Assembly (NCBI GenBank): GCA_032871835.1
Contig: CM065297.1
Span: 87,007,052-87,071,051, forward strand
From: Dipteronia dyeriana
Lineage: Eukaryota > Streptophyta > Magnoliopsida > Sapindales > Sapindaceae
Direction: 5' to 3'
DNA: 64,000 nt
Every line of letters starts with the position of its first letter. The first letter of the stretch is position 1. Both the position numbers and the translations under genes were made by a program. Positions 9,750 through 19,972 of this stretch are shown piece after piece. Below the pieces are notes generated by a model. It had not been told where the DNA came from. It worked only from the letters and a program-made list of their open reading frames with translations, and did no database searches.

Positions 9750-11380
9750 CTACTGATAATCAGTCCTTTTAAGAATTAAATCTTTGAGGTGACCCTCCCT
9801 AATTAGTGTCTCGATGTGGTCTCTTAATTGGTAGCACTTTGATGTGCGGTGACCAATTTCCTTATGAAACCTGCAGTATTTATCGTGTCTCTTTGAGCAT
9901 AGGTTGACTGTCTAGGAGGATATTTGACTAGCTTTGGTCTTTTACTATCACTAGGATTTCCTCTTGTTTCTTGGAGAGGGGAGTATAGTTGGTGTACTGA
10001 CCGTGGAACTTTTTATCGTTTAGACTATTTCTACGATTGCTGTCGTCACTCTCAAGATGATCACCCTTCTGGTTCTTTACATAGCCATCACTTGTTTTGG
10101 AGTTCTCCCCGAGGTGACCCCTGTGTACATAACTACCCCCAAAGCTAGCTCTCTTCTTCAGCCATTGGATAACTGCATGCCACATCCATCAGGTTGGTGT
10201 ATGTATCTGGGCACTTCTTCCTTAAATCGAGGGAAAGCCCACCATTTTGTAGATTATTGGTGAAGGCGGCCACCATAACCTTATCATTGGTGTTATGGAT
10301 TCATGACACTTCCTGAGAGAACCTTTTCAGGTAATCTTTTAGTGATTCGTTCTTTCCATGTTTGAGGGTTGGAGTTGAGCTATTGACTTCTTCCTTTGTA
10401 TATTTCCTAAGAATTGTCGTGAAAAAGCCTGGGTTAACTCTAAAAAATTCTTGATTGTTCCTTGAAGGAGCCTTCCAAACCACCTAGACCAAGTCCCCGA
10501 GCGTTTACGGGAACGTCAAGCATAATAATGGGTCATTGTAAGCATATTATGCCATCACACTTCAAAAATGTCTCACGTGTTCTTTTGAATTCGTGTTTGC
10601 ATTAAATTGCTCGACCTAAGATATTCTGAATCTTTCTAGGAACTAGGTTTGGAGAATGTTGTTCACGAATGGGCTATCAGAATCATCGTCTAGTAAATCT
10701 TTAAGCCCATGATGATGTTCTAATGCTTCCACCATCTGGGTTAATTTCTGTATAAGGATATCTCGATTATCTCCTGGCTCACTATCCATTCCCAATCGCT
10801 AGTGATAGATGGGCTCTTATTGGGAACTTAGCGGCAGCAGGGTGATTGGTCACTGTCATCTGACGAACTAGATCTATCTCGCCTATGAACTTCTCAACGA
10901 ATTTCTTCTAGCTCAAAGTCCGCTTGATATCGATCTTGCTTACACCTTTCAATAATTCCTTCATCTCCCCTTTTAGGGTTGTTCCCCTTTTCCACGGTGG
11001 TACTCTCTTTCTCTGCTAGACTTACGGGGCACGTCTGGGTTCACGTCCATTATTTCAGAACGTACCTTAGGGTCTCGGGCCACCATAGGTGTGGACAATT
11101 GATATGGTCATGTCAGATTAGCAATTACTGTTATATTGATTCCCTATCTAACAGCATCTTCAATGACTCTCCGTAAAGACTCTTGGACCTGCTGGAATGC
11201 ATCTGGAGAAATTACTGGGGGAGTGTTTGTTGAGGTTATTGCAGCTTGACTAGTTGAAGTTTGAGTCACTGAGGGAAGGCTTCCTCCAATAGTGTTACCG
11301 TTTATCAGGTCAGGATCGTTACCAGTACTTAGGGTATCAGCATCACTTGGAGACTAACTTCCATCTCTACCGTTTGTCAT
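9750..11380 (-). pseudogene. N1 Gag (Tat-type), with stops
   Basis: Read on the minus strand from the ATG at 11380, the sequence matches the T1 gag of this window: a Ser/Thr-rich N-terminus, the capsid segment YAYNDPLLCLTFP and TLGDL, GKNESLKDYLKRFSQEV, then YTNYTPLSKKQEEIL. It ends with the zinc-binding motif CRFHKEIGHRTSKC and a long REGHLKDLI tail, closing at 9750. The first stop is at codon 9, and other stops and shifts occur. In T1 the matching segments read YAHSDPLLCLNFP and CRFHKETGHEISKC, showing common descent. Gag would form the virus-like particle. Confidence 0.82.
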
Positions 11381-11565
11381 GTTGTTGCTTCACGAGTTCT
11401 TTTTTTTTCTCTTAGAGAACTCTGTTTTCGAGTTTGCTTACTTGCGTATATTCTAACTCTGGTAGAACAGATAATCCACCATCTATCACCTTTTTTTTTT
11501 GGGCTTGCTAGAGTATATCGGTGTTACATCTGTTTATGTTGGTTCCTCGAAGTTGAGTTCTAGTG

Positions 11566-11583
11566 CCTCCATCTAGCGCTAGT
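11566..11583 (-). other. N1 primer-binding site
   Basis: On the minus strand AGCGCTAGATGGAGGCAC follows the LTR end. It matches the T1 site (GGCGCTAGAAGGAGGG) with a few changes, so both probably use the same tRNA primer. Confidence 0.6.
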
Positions 11584-12610
11584 TGTTGACGATGATTTTT
11601 GGATCGTATAGGATTGATCACGCGTCTAACAGGTTTTGGTAATTTGTTGTAGATGCTATGGAAAAAATAGAAAAAAGTGATAAACATGCACACATAAGTT
11701 TATGTGGTAAAACCCTAAGGTGGGGAAATATCCACAGTTGTCAGTGATGGCGAGAAGAATTCAATGTGAATAGAATGATTACACACATTGTTCCTCTCCT
11801 TTTTTGGCGTCTCTCTATTTTTGTGTATCTTTTCTATGTGTTCTCATATATGTCTCCGTCCATATCTTTTTTTTTTTGGTATATATCTTTTTTATAATGA
11901 GATTATGGGTCTATTTATATGTGCATAGAGCCATAATCCTAGTTACACAAATAAGGAAAGGTGATAGTGTTTAACTAGAACTGGTTACTTATTGAAGTCG
12001 TCTTTGTCTTCTTTCCTGTTTCAAAGATCTTGTGCATTGAATTAGAGTCTTCGTAGGACTTTAGTTGAGTAGTTTATTTAGGACTTATTTCCCGATTGGT
12101 GCGCAATCTTCTAGAAGAGTAGAGTTATTGCTTGATTTGGACTCATTTACTGTTTGGTGTTTATCCTTCTGGAAGCTTTGAGTTCTTTCCTGAATAGAAT
12201 TCTCTGACATTGAAAAGGAAATAAGGATATTTTCTTATTGGAGTGTGATTCTAGATTCCTTGTTTTAGTAAGACAATTCTTCTTCGTATTTGAGTCGTAG
12301 TTGTCTTTAATGTCTCCCATGTGTTGTCCAACTGACTAATTGTCTAGTCCCGACCAAACTTCTTTTATCCGATCGGATGGTCCCAACCAAGTTGTCTCTA
12401 CCCGATCGATTAGTTTCCCCGACCAGGTTATTTATACACGATCGGTTAGCTTTCTCGACCATCTTAGGTAATCTTGACTACGCCTTGAGATCATCTATTA
12501 ATTGTCTTGGATTAATCTTCCCTGATTGACTTTTATGATGTGGCATATCTAATCACCGTGTTTTCAGGTGATCATGCTGAATTGTCATGCTATCGAAAAT
12601 CCCTATAACA
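11584..12610 (-). mobile_element. N1 5' LTR
   Basis: The right copy begins TGTTGACGATG at 11584 and ends CCTATAACA at 12610, followed by the target duplication GTATT. The termini are better preserved here than in the left copy. Confidence 0.87.
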
Positions 12611-12615
12611 GTATT

Positions 12616-13085
12616 TAAAATGTTTTCAATAGTGAAATAAAAACATGTATCATACTTACTTTTATTAAAACCTAAGCTAGTAATTATACCATTGTCTAGG
12701 GGCTTGCTTTGGCCGATAGAGAGACTTCTTGACATGAAAGGGTTCTCAAAACCCTCAGGTTGGGACATATTTATAGTTTCATCTAAGTCCCTATGCAAGA
12801 AGGCGGTCTTAACATCTAGTTTCTCAAGTTTTAAATCATAAAAACTAACCAAGGCAAGAACATTTCTAATTGTTTTATACTTGACTAAAGGCAAGAAAAC
12901 CTCATTGTAGTCAATGTCTTCTCTTTGGGTAAAACCTTTAGCAACTAGCCTAGCCTTATATCTAAGAGGATCACTCAGACCTTCAATCATCCTAAATATC
13001 CATTTACAAGCAACAACTTTCTATTTTTTTTTGTTTCTTTAGGTTCCATTAATCTCAAGAGATTCCATCTTTTCTCTCATTGCAT
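12616..13085 (-). pseudogene. C1 reverse transcriptase N-terminal part
   Basis: Minus strand. Copia RT fingers/palm text is plain: YKARLVAKGFTQREDIDYNE, then LEKLDVKTAFLHRDLDE and MSQPEGFE, then NKSKYDTCFYF. It continues across N1 at 7583. A short gap after PEGFE and a frame break near 13000 mark decay. This segment precedes the YVDG catalytic region listed for the other half. Confidence 0.87.
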
Positions 13086-13089
13086 CAAG

Positions 13090-14140
13090 TCATTTATGCT
13101 CATCAATGGAAATAACAGCTTCTTCAAAACTACTAGGCTTAGCTGATTCTAATTCTTGGTCAGTGCATAGCACAAATGAAATCACATATGCATATGCAAA
13201 CTTATTGTTAGATTTAACTACTCTTCTAGCTCTATCCCTAACCAGTTGGTAATTAGCTAGAGATTCATCATTCTCTGACTGATTATCCAAGCTGATCATC
13301 AGGATCAGAATGGGCAACCCCATCATCCTTAATAGGATCTGGTTGAATCGAGACATCACCAAGTGGTGGGCTGCAGACTTCCACCTGAATCTTATTTCAA
13401 ACGCCCTTTGAAGGATCTGGTTCATATTCAGTAGCGTGATCGATGTCTTTACGTTGCATTTTATTCTCATCAAACACAACATCTCTGATAATAATAACTA
13501 TAAAACATATTTGGTCCATAAGCCAAATTCTATATCCTTTAACACCTAGAGGATATCGTAAGAAAACACCTCTTAGAGACCTCGGTTCTAGTTTCCCTTC
13601 AGATTGGTGGGCTTAGGCTGCACACCCAAACATTCTCAAATGTTTCAAACTAGGAGGTCTACCGGTCCATTTTTCTTCTGGTGTTTTTAAACTTACATCA
13701 AAAAATGAGGATCTATTTATTAGATACGTGGCTGTTGCAATAGCCTCACCCCAGAACTTTTGACTCAAACTTGAATTGATTAAGAGACTTCTTACTTTAT
13801 CTAAGATTGTCCTATTCATTCTTTCAACTACTCCATTCTGTTAGGGTGTATGTCTAACTGTCCTATGTCTCTCTATACCATGTTCACTACATAATTTATT
13901 GAATTCATCTTTACAAAACGTGGCCATTATCAGTTCTCAATACCTTTACTTTCTGGAAAGTCTGATTCTCAACCAATAGTTTCCAAGCCTTAAAGCTCTT
14001 AAAACCTTGATCTTAGACTTCAATAGGTATACGCAAACCTTTCTAGTGAAATCATCTATCAAAGATAGACAAAACTGATTTCCACCATTTGTTGGGACCT
14101 TTGAAGGTCCATAAATGTCTGAGGCAAAGGTCTGAGTATA
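13090..14140 (-). pseudogene. C1 integrase and hinge region
   Basis: Minus strand, from the hAT junction: integrase core (DIYGPSKVPTNGGNQF, LIDDFTRKVCVYLLK), a damaged second Asp region, then QNGVVERMNRTIL with the catalytic Glu kept, followed by FWGEAIATATYLINR and the HLRMFGCAA segment. The hinge between integrase and RT follows (RARRVVKSNNKFAYAY, near 13250-13200). Stops and frameshifts occur at about 13540-13610 and 13850-14000. The first part of integrase and all of gag are absent. Confidence 0.85.
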
Positions 14141-14463
14141 CTAGCGGTGGAAAAATGGACCGAGTATGGAAGGCTCGGCCTGTTCGGCTTGATCAATTAT
14201 AGGCTAGGCTTAGCCTGATAGTAGAATGAGCCCTGGCCCAGCTGCATAATTGAGGCCCACCGGCTTCACAGACCGTCATGTGCTCCTGCATAACAGGCCG
14301 ATCCACAAGCTTTTTTTTTCAAATTTTTTTAAAATCTTACTAGCAGTGGTAAAAAAAAAATATCTGTTGGCAATAGCAGCCAACGGCCATAACATTTTTT
14401 TATTACTTTTTTAAAAAAAGCTGACCAATAATGGTCAAAAACTAAAATCATAATAGTAACAGT

Positions 14464-14467
14464 GATG

Positions 14468-14514
<47 letters not shown>
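14464..14514. repeat. (AAT)n microsatellite
   Basis: About 16 AAT/ATA units lie in the hAT 5' region. They are flanked by the inverted pair CCAACGGCC (near 14381) and GGCCGTTGG (near 14522). Confidence 0.95.
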
Positions 14515-14515
<1 letters not shown>

Positions 14516-14606
14516 CTCTTTTGGCCGTTGGTAATGGCAGCCAATGACCAAATCCTTTTTTTAAATATTTTTTTTTTGCAATTTTAACCATATTTAAAAA
14601 AACAAT

Positions 14607-14615
14607 TATAAATAG
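14607..14615 (+). promoter_or_regulatory. hAT transposase TATA box
   Basis: TATAAATAG is followed about 30 bp later by a CT-rich leader (repeats of CTCTC, 14655-14790), a common layout for plant promoters. The leader ends at the splice donor at 14811. Confidence 0.6.
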
Positions 14616-14810
14616 CCCCCAGATCCCAAAATCTAAATACCAAAATCAAGTCAAACTCTCTCTATTTTTAGTTCTTAACTCTCTAAGTTTCTCTCAATCT
14701 CCCATTCTCTAATTTCTCACAATCTCTCATAGTCTAACTCTCTCTTTGTTCTTAACTCTCTACACACTCTAATACTCTCATTCTCTATAAATTACAAACT
14801 ACAAACAAAG

Positions 14811-15520
14811 GTTAGTTTTATTATTTATGATTTTATTTTTATGTTATTAACTATTAAATATTAATTGCTTACTTTTAAATTTATGTATATATGATTTTAT
14901 GTTTAGTATAGTTAATATTTATGGGATAGTTTTTACATGATGTTAATATCTATGTTTAGTATGTTAAAAATTTATTGCTTAGCTTTTAGTTTTTTATTTA
15001 TTTATGATTTGATGTTTAGTATATTAAATAATAATTGCTTAGTTTTTAATATTTATATTTATGATTTTATATTTAGTATATTAAATATTTAGGGATAATT
15101 TTTCCATAATGTTAATATTTATGTTTAGTATATTAAAAATATATTGCTTAGCTTTTAATTTTTTTATTTCTGTTTTATGTTTACTATATTAAATATTAAT
15201 TGCTTATTTTTTAATATTTATATTTATGGTTTTATGTTTAGTATATTAAATATTTATGTGATAGTTTTTCCTTAATGTTCATATTTATGTTTAGTATATT
15301 AAAAATTTATTGCTCTGCTTTTAATTTTTTTAATTTATGATTTTATGTTTAGTATATTAAATATTATTTGCTTAGTTTTTAATTTTTATATTTATGATTT
15401 TATGTTTAGTAGAATAAATATTTATGGGATAGTTTTTACTTAATGTTAATGTTTATGTTTAGTATTTTTAATATTTATTGCTTAGTTTTTTAATTTTAAT
15501 ATTTATATCTAATTTTGTAG
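14811..15520 (+). other. hAT 5' leader intron, made of ~168-bp tandem repeats
   Basis: Donor AAAG|GTTAGT at 14811 and acceptor ATTTTGTAG at 15520 define a 710-bp intron that ends 10 bp before the transposase ATG. Nearly all of it is about four copies of an AT-rich unit. The landmark TGTTAATATTTATG recurs at 14941, 15110, 15276 (variant) and 15444 (spacings 169, 166, 168). The splice sites are predicted by eye. Confidence 0.75.
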
Positions 15521-15530
15521 AAACTAGGAA

Positions 15531-17560
15531 ATGGATCCTACTCAAATTCCTACTTATTTCTCAAACAGATTAAACATGATCAATGATGACTTTATTATTC
15601 TGTCACTAGAACTGGAAGTTGGGGTAGATACTGTAGGATTAACCGACCCTTTCGTCTCGACAATAGGTCAACGACATCGAAATCCAAAAAGTTAAGATCT
15701 GTGGTATGGGATACTTTTGACTCGATAACCGGCCCAGAAGGTCAGGTATCATCTACGGTTTGTTGTAAATTTTGTTTTCTAATGCTAAGAAAGGAACAAG
15801 ACATTTGATAAGGCATAGAAACACATGTATGCTTAAATATGGTCATGTAGATACTACTAGACAAATGCAACTACAACGGAACCCAGATGGGTCTATTAGC
15901 ACTTGGAGATATGAAGATGGAAATGATAGGCAATGCATGACACGTTATATTGCACAAACCAATCAACCAATTGGTTTCAATACTAGTCCTTTTTTTTTTT
16001 GAAAATCTTATTAAAAATGCATTTAACCCCCATTTTCAAGCTATTTCTAGAAACAACACCAAAAGTGATTTAACAAAATGTTTTCAATCCGACCGAGTCG
16101 AATTGGTTGATCAATTACAGAGTTTAAGTGTTTTTGTAGCAATAACTTCCAATATTTGGAACGCATGTTGTAAACATAAAAACAAGACTATTTATGTATC
16201 ACGGGACACTATATAGATACTGATTGAAAGATCTAAAAAAGAATTCTTTGTTTTTGTCCCATGGATTTCGACTATACTGCTCAAAATATTTTTATGTCAT
16301 TTTTGAAGTTTTAAATGATTTTAGACAAACTGAACGCATTATTTCCCTCACGTTAGATAATGCATTATCAAATAATGCATCCATTAACTTGTTTTTTTAA
16401 CCAACTTACCAACAATGTCCCTCAAGTCAAAGGTCACCTCTTCCACCAACGGTGTGCATGTCACATCATAAATTTAATTTTGAAATCAGGTTTGAAGGTT
16501 GTAAGTGCTCATATAGATCACATTAGAGATGTCATTTCCAATATCAGCAGCTCTAATTAAAGAATAAAAAAAATCCAGATATCGTCAAACTTTTGACGAA
16601 CAACATAGAAGGTTCCAAACAAATATGCCAGTAAGGTGGAACTCCACTTATTTTATTTTGCAAAGTGCTATTGATTATTCAGGTGAAATTACAGGTTATT
16701 ATAATATGGAAAGGGCCTGAGTGCACTGTCCTACCTTATTCCCGACGAGGATTGGTTTGTGGCAGAAGTGTTTATTAAATTTTTAAAGATTTTTTACGAA
16801 CCAACTGTACTTCTTTCCGGGGTTTATTACCCCACATCACATTTTGCATTACATCAAGTACTATAAATGTCTGAAATGTTACACTTTTATAAAGATTATG
16901 TGGTTTTAAAACTTGCAGTTGAGGCAATGGTAAAAAAGTTCAAAAAATACTGATCTAACATTCCTTTACTCTATGTCTTAGGTTGTCTAGTAAATCCTAG
17001 GACTAAATTAACTAGTTTAAAATCTTTTGCTCAAAGTATTGGTCGTTATTTAGATTTAGATCTTACTCAAAATGTTACTAACCTACACTCCAAGGTGTAC
17101 AAAGTTTATCGACTTTATGAGTGCAACTTTAGCGGGAGAAACATTCAACAGAAGGAACAAATGGACACCTGATCGATGAAGAACAGTATGAGAATCCTAA
17201 ACACGGAAGACCCTTCATCTATATCCAGTTCTAGTTCATCCCAACGATGTGAACTGGACACTTACTTTGAAAATAGGTTCGACATATCCCATCAAGGGGA
17301 CATCCAAGAATTTGATCTACTTTATGGAGGAAGAACCATACCGAGAGTTATCCAATATTGTCTCAACTAGCACGGGACGTACTCATCATCCCTATGTCTA
17401 CTATTTGTTCAGAACAGGCACTCAACATAAATGGATGTATAATCGAAGCTCGAAGATCTTGTTTGACCCCTTAGATGGTGGAGGTATTAACATGTCTACA
17501 TGATTAAAATCATGCAAAGATATGGATGCAGCATCAACCGTTGAATGAAGAACTAACTCA
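15531..17560 (+). pseudogene. hAT transposase, frameshifted
   Basis: The ATG at 15531 follows the predicted intron. The N-terminus is followed by a stop near 15692. A BED-type zinc finger then starts in another frame (VWDTFDSITGPEG, CCKFC) and continues after a shift as GTRHLIRHRNTC (about 15700-15830). The RNase-H-like catalytic region is fragmentary, with HQRCACHIINLILKSGLK (about 16450-16500) as the conserved segment before the insertion domain. The C-terminal dimerisation domain reads SQLARDVLIIPMSTICSEQA (about 17358-17420), then MVEVLTCLHD and stops. At least four shifts or stops make it inactive. Confidence 0.82.
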
Positions 17561-17780
17561 AAGTTTCTCCAACGTCTACTTTGAAGATGCTTCTAGTTCC
17601 GACAGTAACCAGGTGGATTGATGACTTAATTTTTAATTATACATGTATTTGAAATTTTGTAATTCGATTGCACTCTTTTTCCCTTACAAAGTTGTTATCT
17701 CATTGGCTTTTTCTTGGTAAGCTTTTTAACGAGACAATCACAAATCCTGTAAACTGAAATGTCAATAAGTAAACAAAACT

Positions 17781-19539
17781 CGGCTCTTTCTTAATTCTTA
17801 CATCTTTATCACTTTATTTATTCTATGAATAATTTTGGAAAAAAAAGTATATAATATAATCTATTTCTTACATTTTAATTGATTAACCTTTAAACCAAGG
17901 AAAGTCCACACATGCCTTGGCAACTCAACCAATGCCTAGGCAATCGAAGAAGAATGGACAAGTCCTTGAGAAGTCAACCACCTCCTTCGAAAATCCAAGA
18001 GACAACCTCAAGAAAGAAGTTGATCACAAGAGACAACCTCAACCGAGGCATGCTCAACCAATGAGGCAAGCTCAACTAGCTTAACCATGTAAACAAGCTA
18101 CACGACAAAGGTGCCACCAATCGGCTCAAGTTCCAAGGAGAAGCCAACCAGTGCATCATCAAAGACAACCTCATCAACATGGTAAAGTCTCGATAAGATC
18201 ACAATGTAATGGTATAAACTCTTCATGTGTACCTACTTGTCATTTTTTTATATATGATTGATCATTTCAGACCAAATTGCTTTAATTACACAAAGAGGTG
18301 TTAACGATCAGTAACATGACCAACGATCTCGACTGTCTACTTACCTGGATGCTCTCTAATGCTCATGAAGTAGCTTGATTGTTAGTAGTCTTTATCTCAA
18401 AAGTTCTATACTAAGACAGGCTTAAGGGGTAAACTCAACTTGAAATGGATAGAGCATTCTGATTGGGGAAAGCTTCCCCCAATCCCATTGACTCTAAATG
18501 AAGGGGATAGAAGGCATGAAAAGAAAACGTTTGAAAAATAAGGCAAGTTTGCATGAACCTAGGGAACTTAGAAACATGTTTATGACCACTAGAAATGAAA
18601 AAATGGAACCTATGTGGGTTAGAAAGAATGAACGTGAATGTCATTGTGCTAATGTGACACCCTTAGATGCAACTAGGTCCAATAGACTTGGTAGGTCTAT
18701 ATGGGCACATGTCTCCCATTGACTTGGTTGGAATTGATCCCTTATGGGGAGCTCAAGCAAAGAGAGCGAATTTGCAGTGTTGAAATGAGAAAAAATTTGA
18801 TCAACTTTAAGCTCCTTCATTAATTGCTTGAGAATCTTGGTTGCACATATATGCTTATATGATAATTTTATTAAATAAGTGTGTAACCTTGCCTTATTTG
18901 TAATCCATATATGTCACTTTTATGTTCAAACATGTATTTTTGGACTAGGAGAATAGATTGGGAAGTATATTTGAATGACCTATAATTTATCTCTATGACA
19001 TGTGAACTTGATTTGTGACATACTTAAAATGATATGCATGAAATGTTCTAGTTTTCACTAACTTGAATGCAAATGTGTGACAACAAATGAGAAGACTAAA
19101 ATCAATAAGGATTTTATATCCAAATTAATCTACTCTCTCTTCTTAACAATTAGAACAAGACAACAACCAATAAGGATTTCATATCCATTCAATTCATAAG
19201 GATTCTATGTCCATGTCTCGTTTGGTCTTTAAGGATTGATATAGTTGTTTACGTGTTACAAACGCTTTTGAAAAACTATATCTTGTTTGCTTATGACAAA
19301 AGGGTAAAAATCGGTTTGAATTCTTTCGAAAACTCTTTTGATGTTTGCTTTGCCAAATACCGTTGTTTGAACTTTAATGTTATTTGTCATGCATGCAAAG
19401 CAACAACTTCACACATTTTTCTTCAAATAAAACTCATTGATTTTCTCTCAATTATTTAAGTTGTATAAAGTTTATGTATATAACTATACAGTCATCTTTT
19501 GTGAGAATATCTCTCTTTACTAAAACAACCTAATAGAGG
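17781..19539. other. Unassigned region between hAT and Sirevirus-like LTR
   Basis: I find no confident gene in these 1.76 kb. Three loose direct repeats of AGAGACAACCTCAA lie at 17990-18170. A short open stretch (18498-18722, +) encodes WVRKNERE and TRSNRLGRSIWAHV, which faintly recalls linker text in Sirevirus polyproteins. That would fit the Sirevirus-type LTR downstream, but it is too weak to name. The rest is AT-rich with no terminal repeats visible. Confidence 0.35.
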
Positions 19540-19860
19540 GAGCTTCTTTGCCTATCTGAAGACAAAAAGAGGGAGAAGTCTTGAGAAATATATGGGGAGT
19601 TTTGTTCATGCTTTGTGGGAGAAGTCTTAAGGGAGTGACATTTTAGGGGGAGTATTGCACTTGCATTACTTCATATTTCTTTATTGCTATTGAGTGCAAA
19701 TGCCTTTTATGTTTAAATATATGAGGAGTTTTGTTCATGCTTTGTAAGAGAAGTCTTGAGAGAGAGTAACCTTTTAGGGAGAGCATTGTATTTGCATTAC
19801 TTTGTATTGCTTTATTGTGATTGAGTGCAAAAGGTTTTTATGTTTGATCACCTCGCATAC
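19540..19860 (+). repeat. Duplicated polypurine module upstream of S1 LTR
   Basis: Two tandem copies (period about 129) align at GAGTTTTGTTCATGCTTTGT (19597 and 19726). Each holds several purine tracts: GGGGAG, GGGAGAAGTC and AGGGGGAG in the first, and the decayed GAGGAG and AGGGAGAGC in the second. A further tract, AAAAAGAGGGAGAAG, lies just upstream at about 19565. Multiple polypurine tracts before the 3' LTR are a known Sirevirus trait. Confidence 0.65.
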
Positions 19861-19972
19861 ACTTGTCTTGAAAAGTGTAGTTACCTTATTTTATAGGTTT
19901 TTTTATTGTATAAGGGATTGAAGCCTTAAAGATCTAGAATTTAGGTATCTCTTTGTAATATAGAGTAACTTT

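Larger units (their letters stand above)
7589..12610 (-). mobile_element. N1: gag-only Tat-related LTR retrotransposon (non-autonomous)
   Basis: This 5.02-kb element has LTRs of about 1.03 kb at both ends. It is flanked by GTATT (7584-7588 and 12611-12615) and sits in the C1 RT. On the minus strand it has a primer site similar to T1's, a Gag ORF ending in a zinc knuckle, then non-coding sequence with tandem repeats, and a polypurine tract (TTTGAGGGGGTA). There is no protease, RT, RNase H or integrase, so movement would need proteins from a relative. By eye the two LTRs differ by about 3% over 390 compared bases, making it one of the younger insertions here. Confidence 0.85.
5663..14140 (-). 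mobile_element. C1: Ty1/copia retrotransposon, interrupted and truncated
   Basis: This minus-strand copia element reads from right to left: integrase, hinge, RT, RNase H, polypurine tract, 3' LTR. The RT is split by N1 (7589-12610). Removing N1 and one GTATT rejoins the frame exactly at ENILNT/TFYLLLYVDG. The 5' part (gag, protease, start of integrase, 5' LTR) is missing because a hAT element begins at 14142 and no C1 sequence reappears beyond it. Confidence 0.88.
14142..17780 (+). mobile_element. hAT-family DNA transposon, 3' end lost
   Basis: The left end reads TAGCGGTGGAAAA, a hAT-style terminus, and cuts abruptly into the C1 integrase. A promoter, a 5' intron, a transposase pseudogene with BED zinc finger and C-terminal dimerisation domain, and a typical hAT 3' tail (CTTACAAAGTTGTTATCTC and TTGGTAAGCTTTTTAACGAG, 17680-17735) follow. 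No matching inverted terminus is found on the right, so the 3' end is deleted and an 8-bp duplication cannot be checked. Confidence 0.82.

Noticed and set aside
14329..14544. Open frame on minus strand with a long poly-Ile run
   Set aside because: It is a translation of the AAT repeat in the hAT element.
18498..18722. 74-residue plus-strand frame as a host gene
   Set aside because: Only a faint Sirevirus-like phrase and no continuing frame; left as unassigned.
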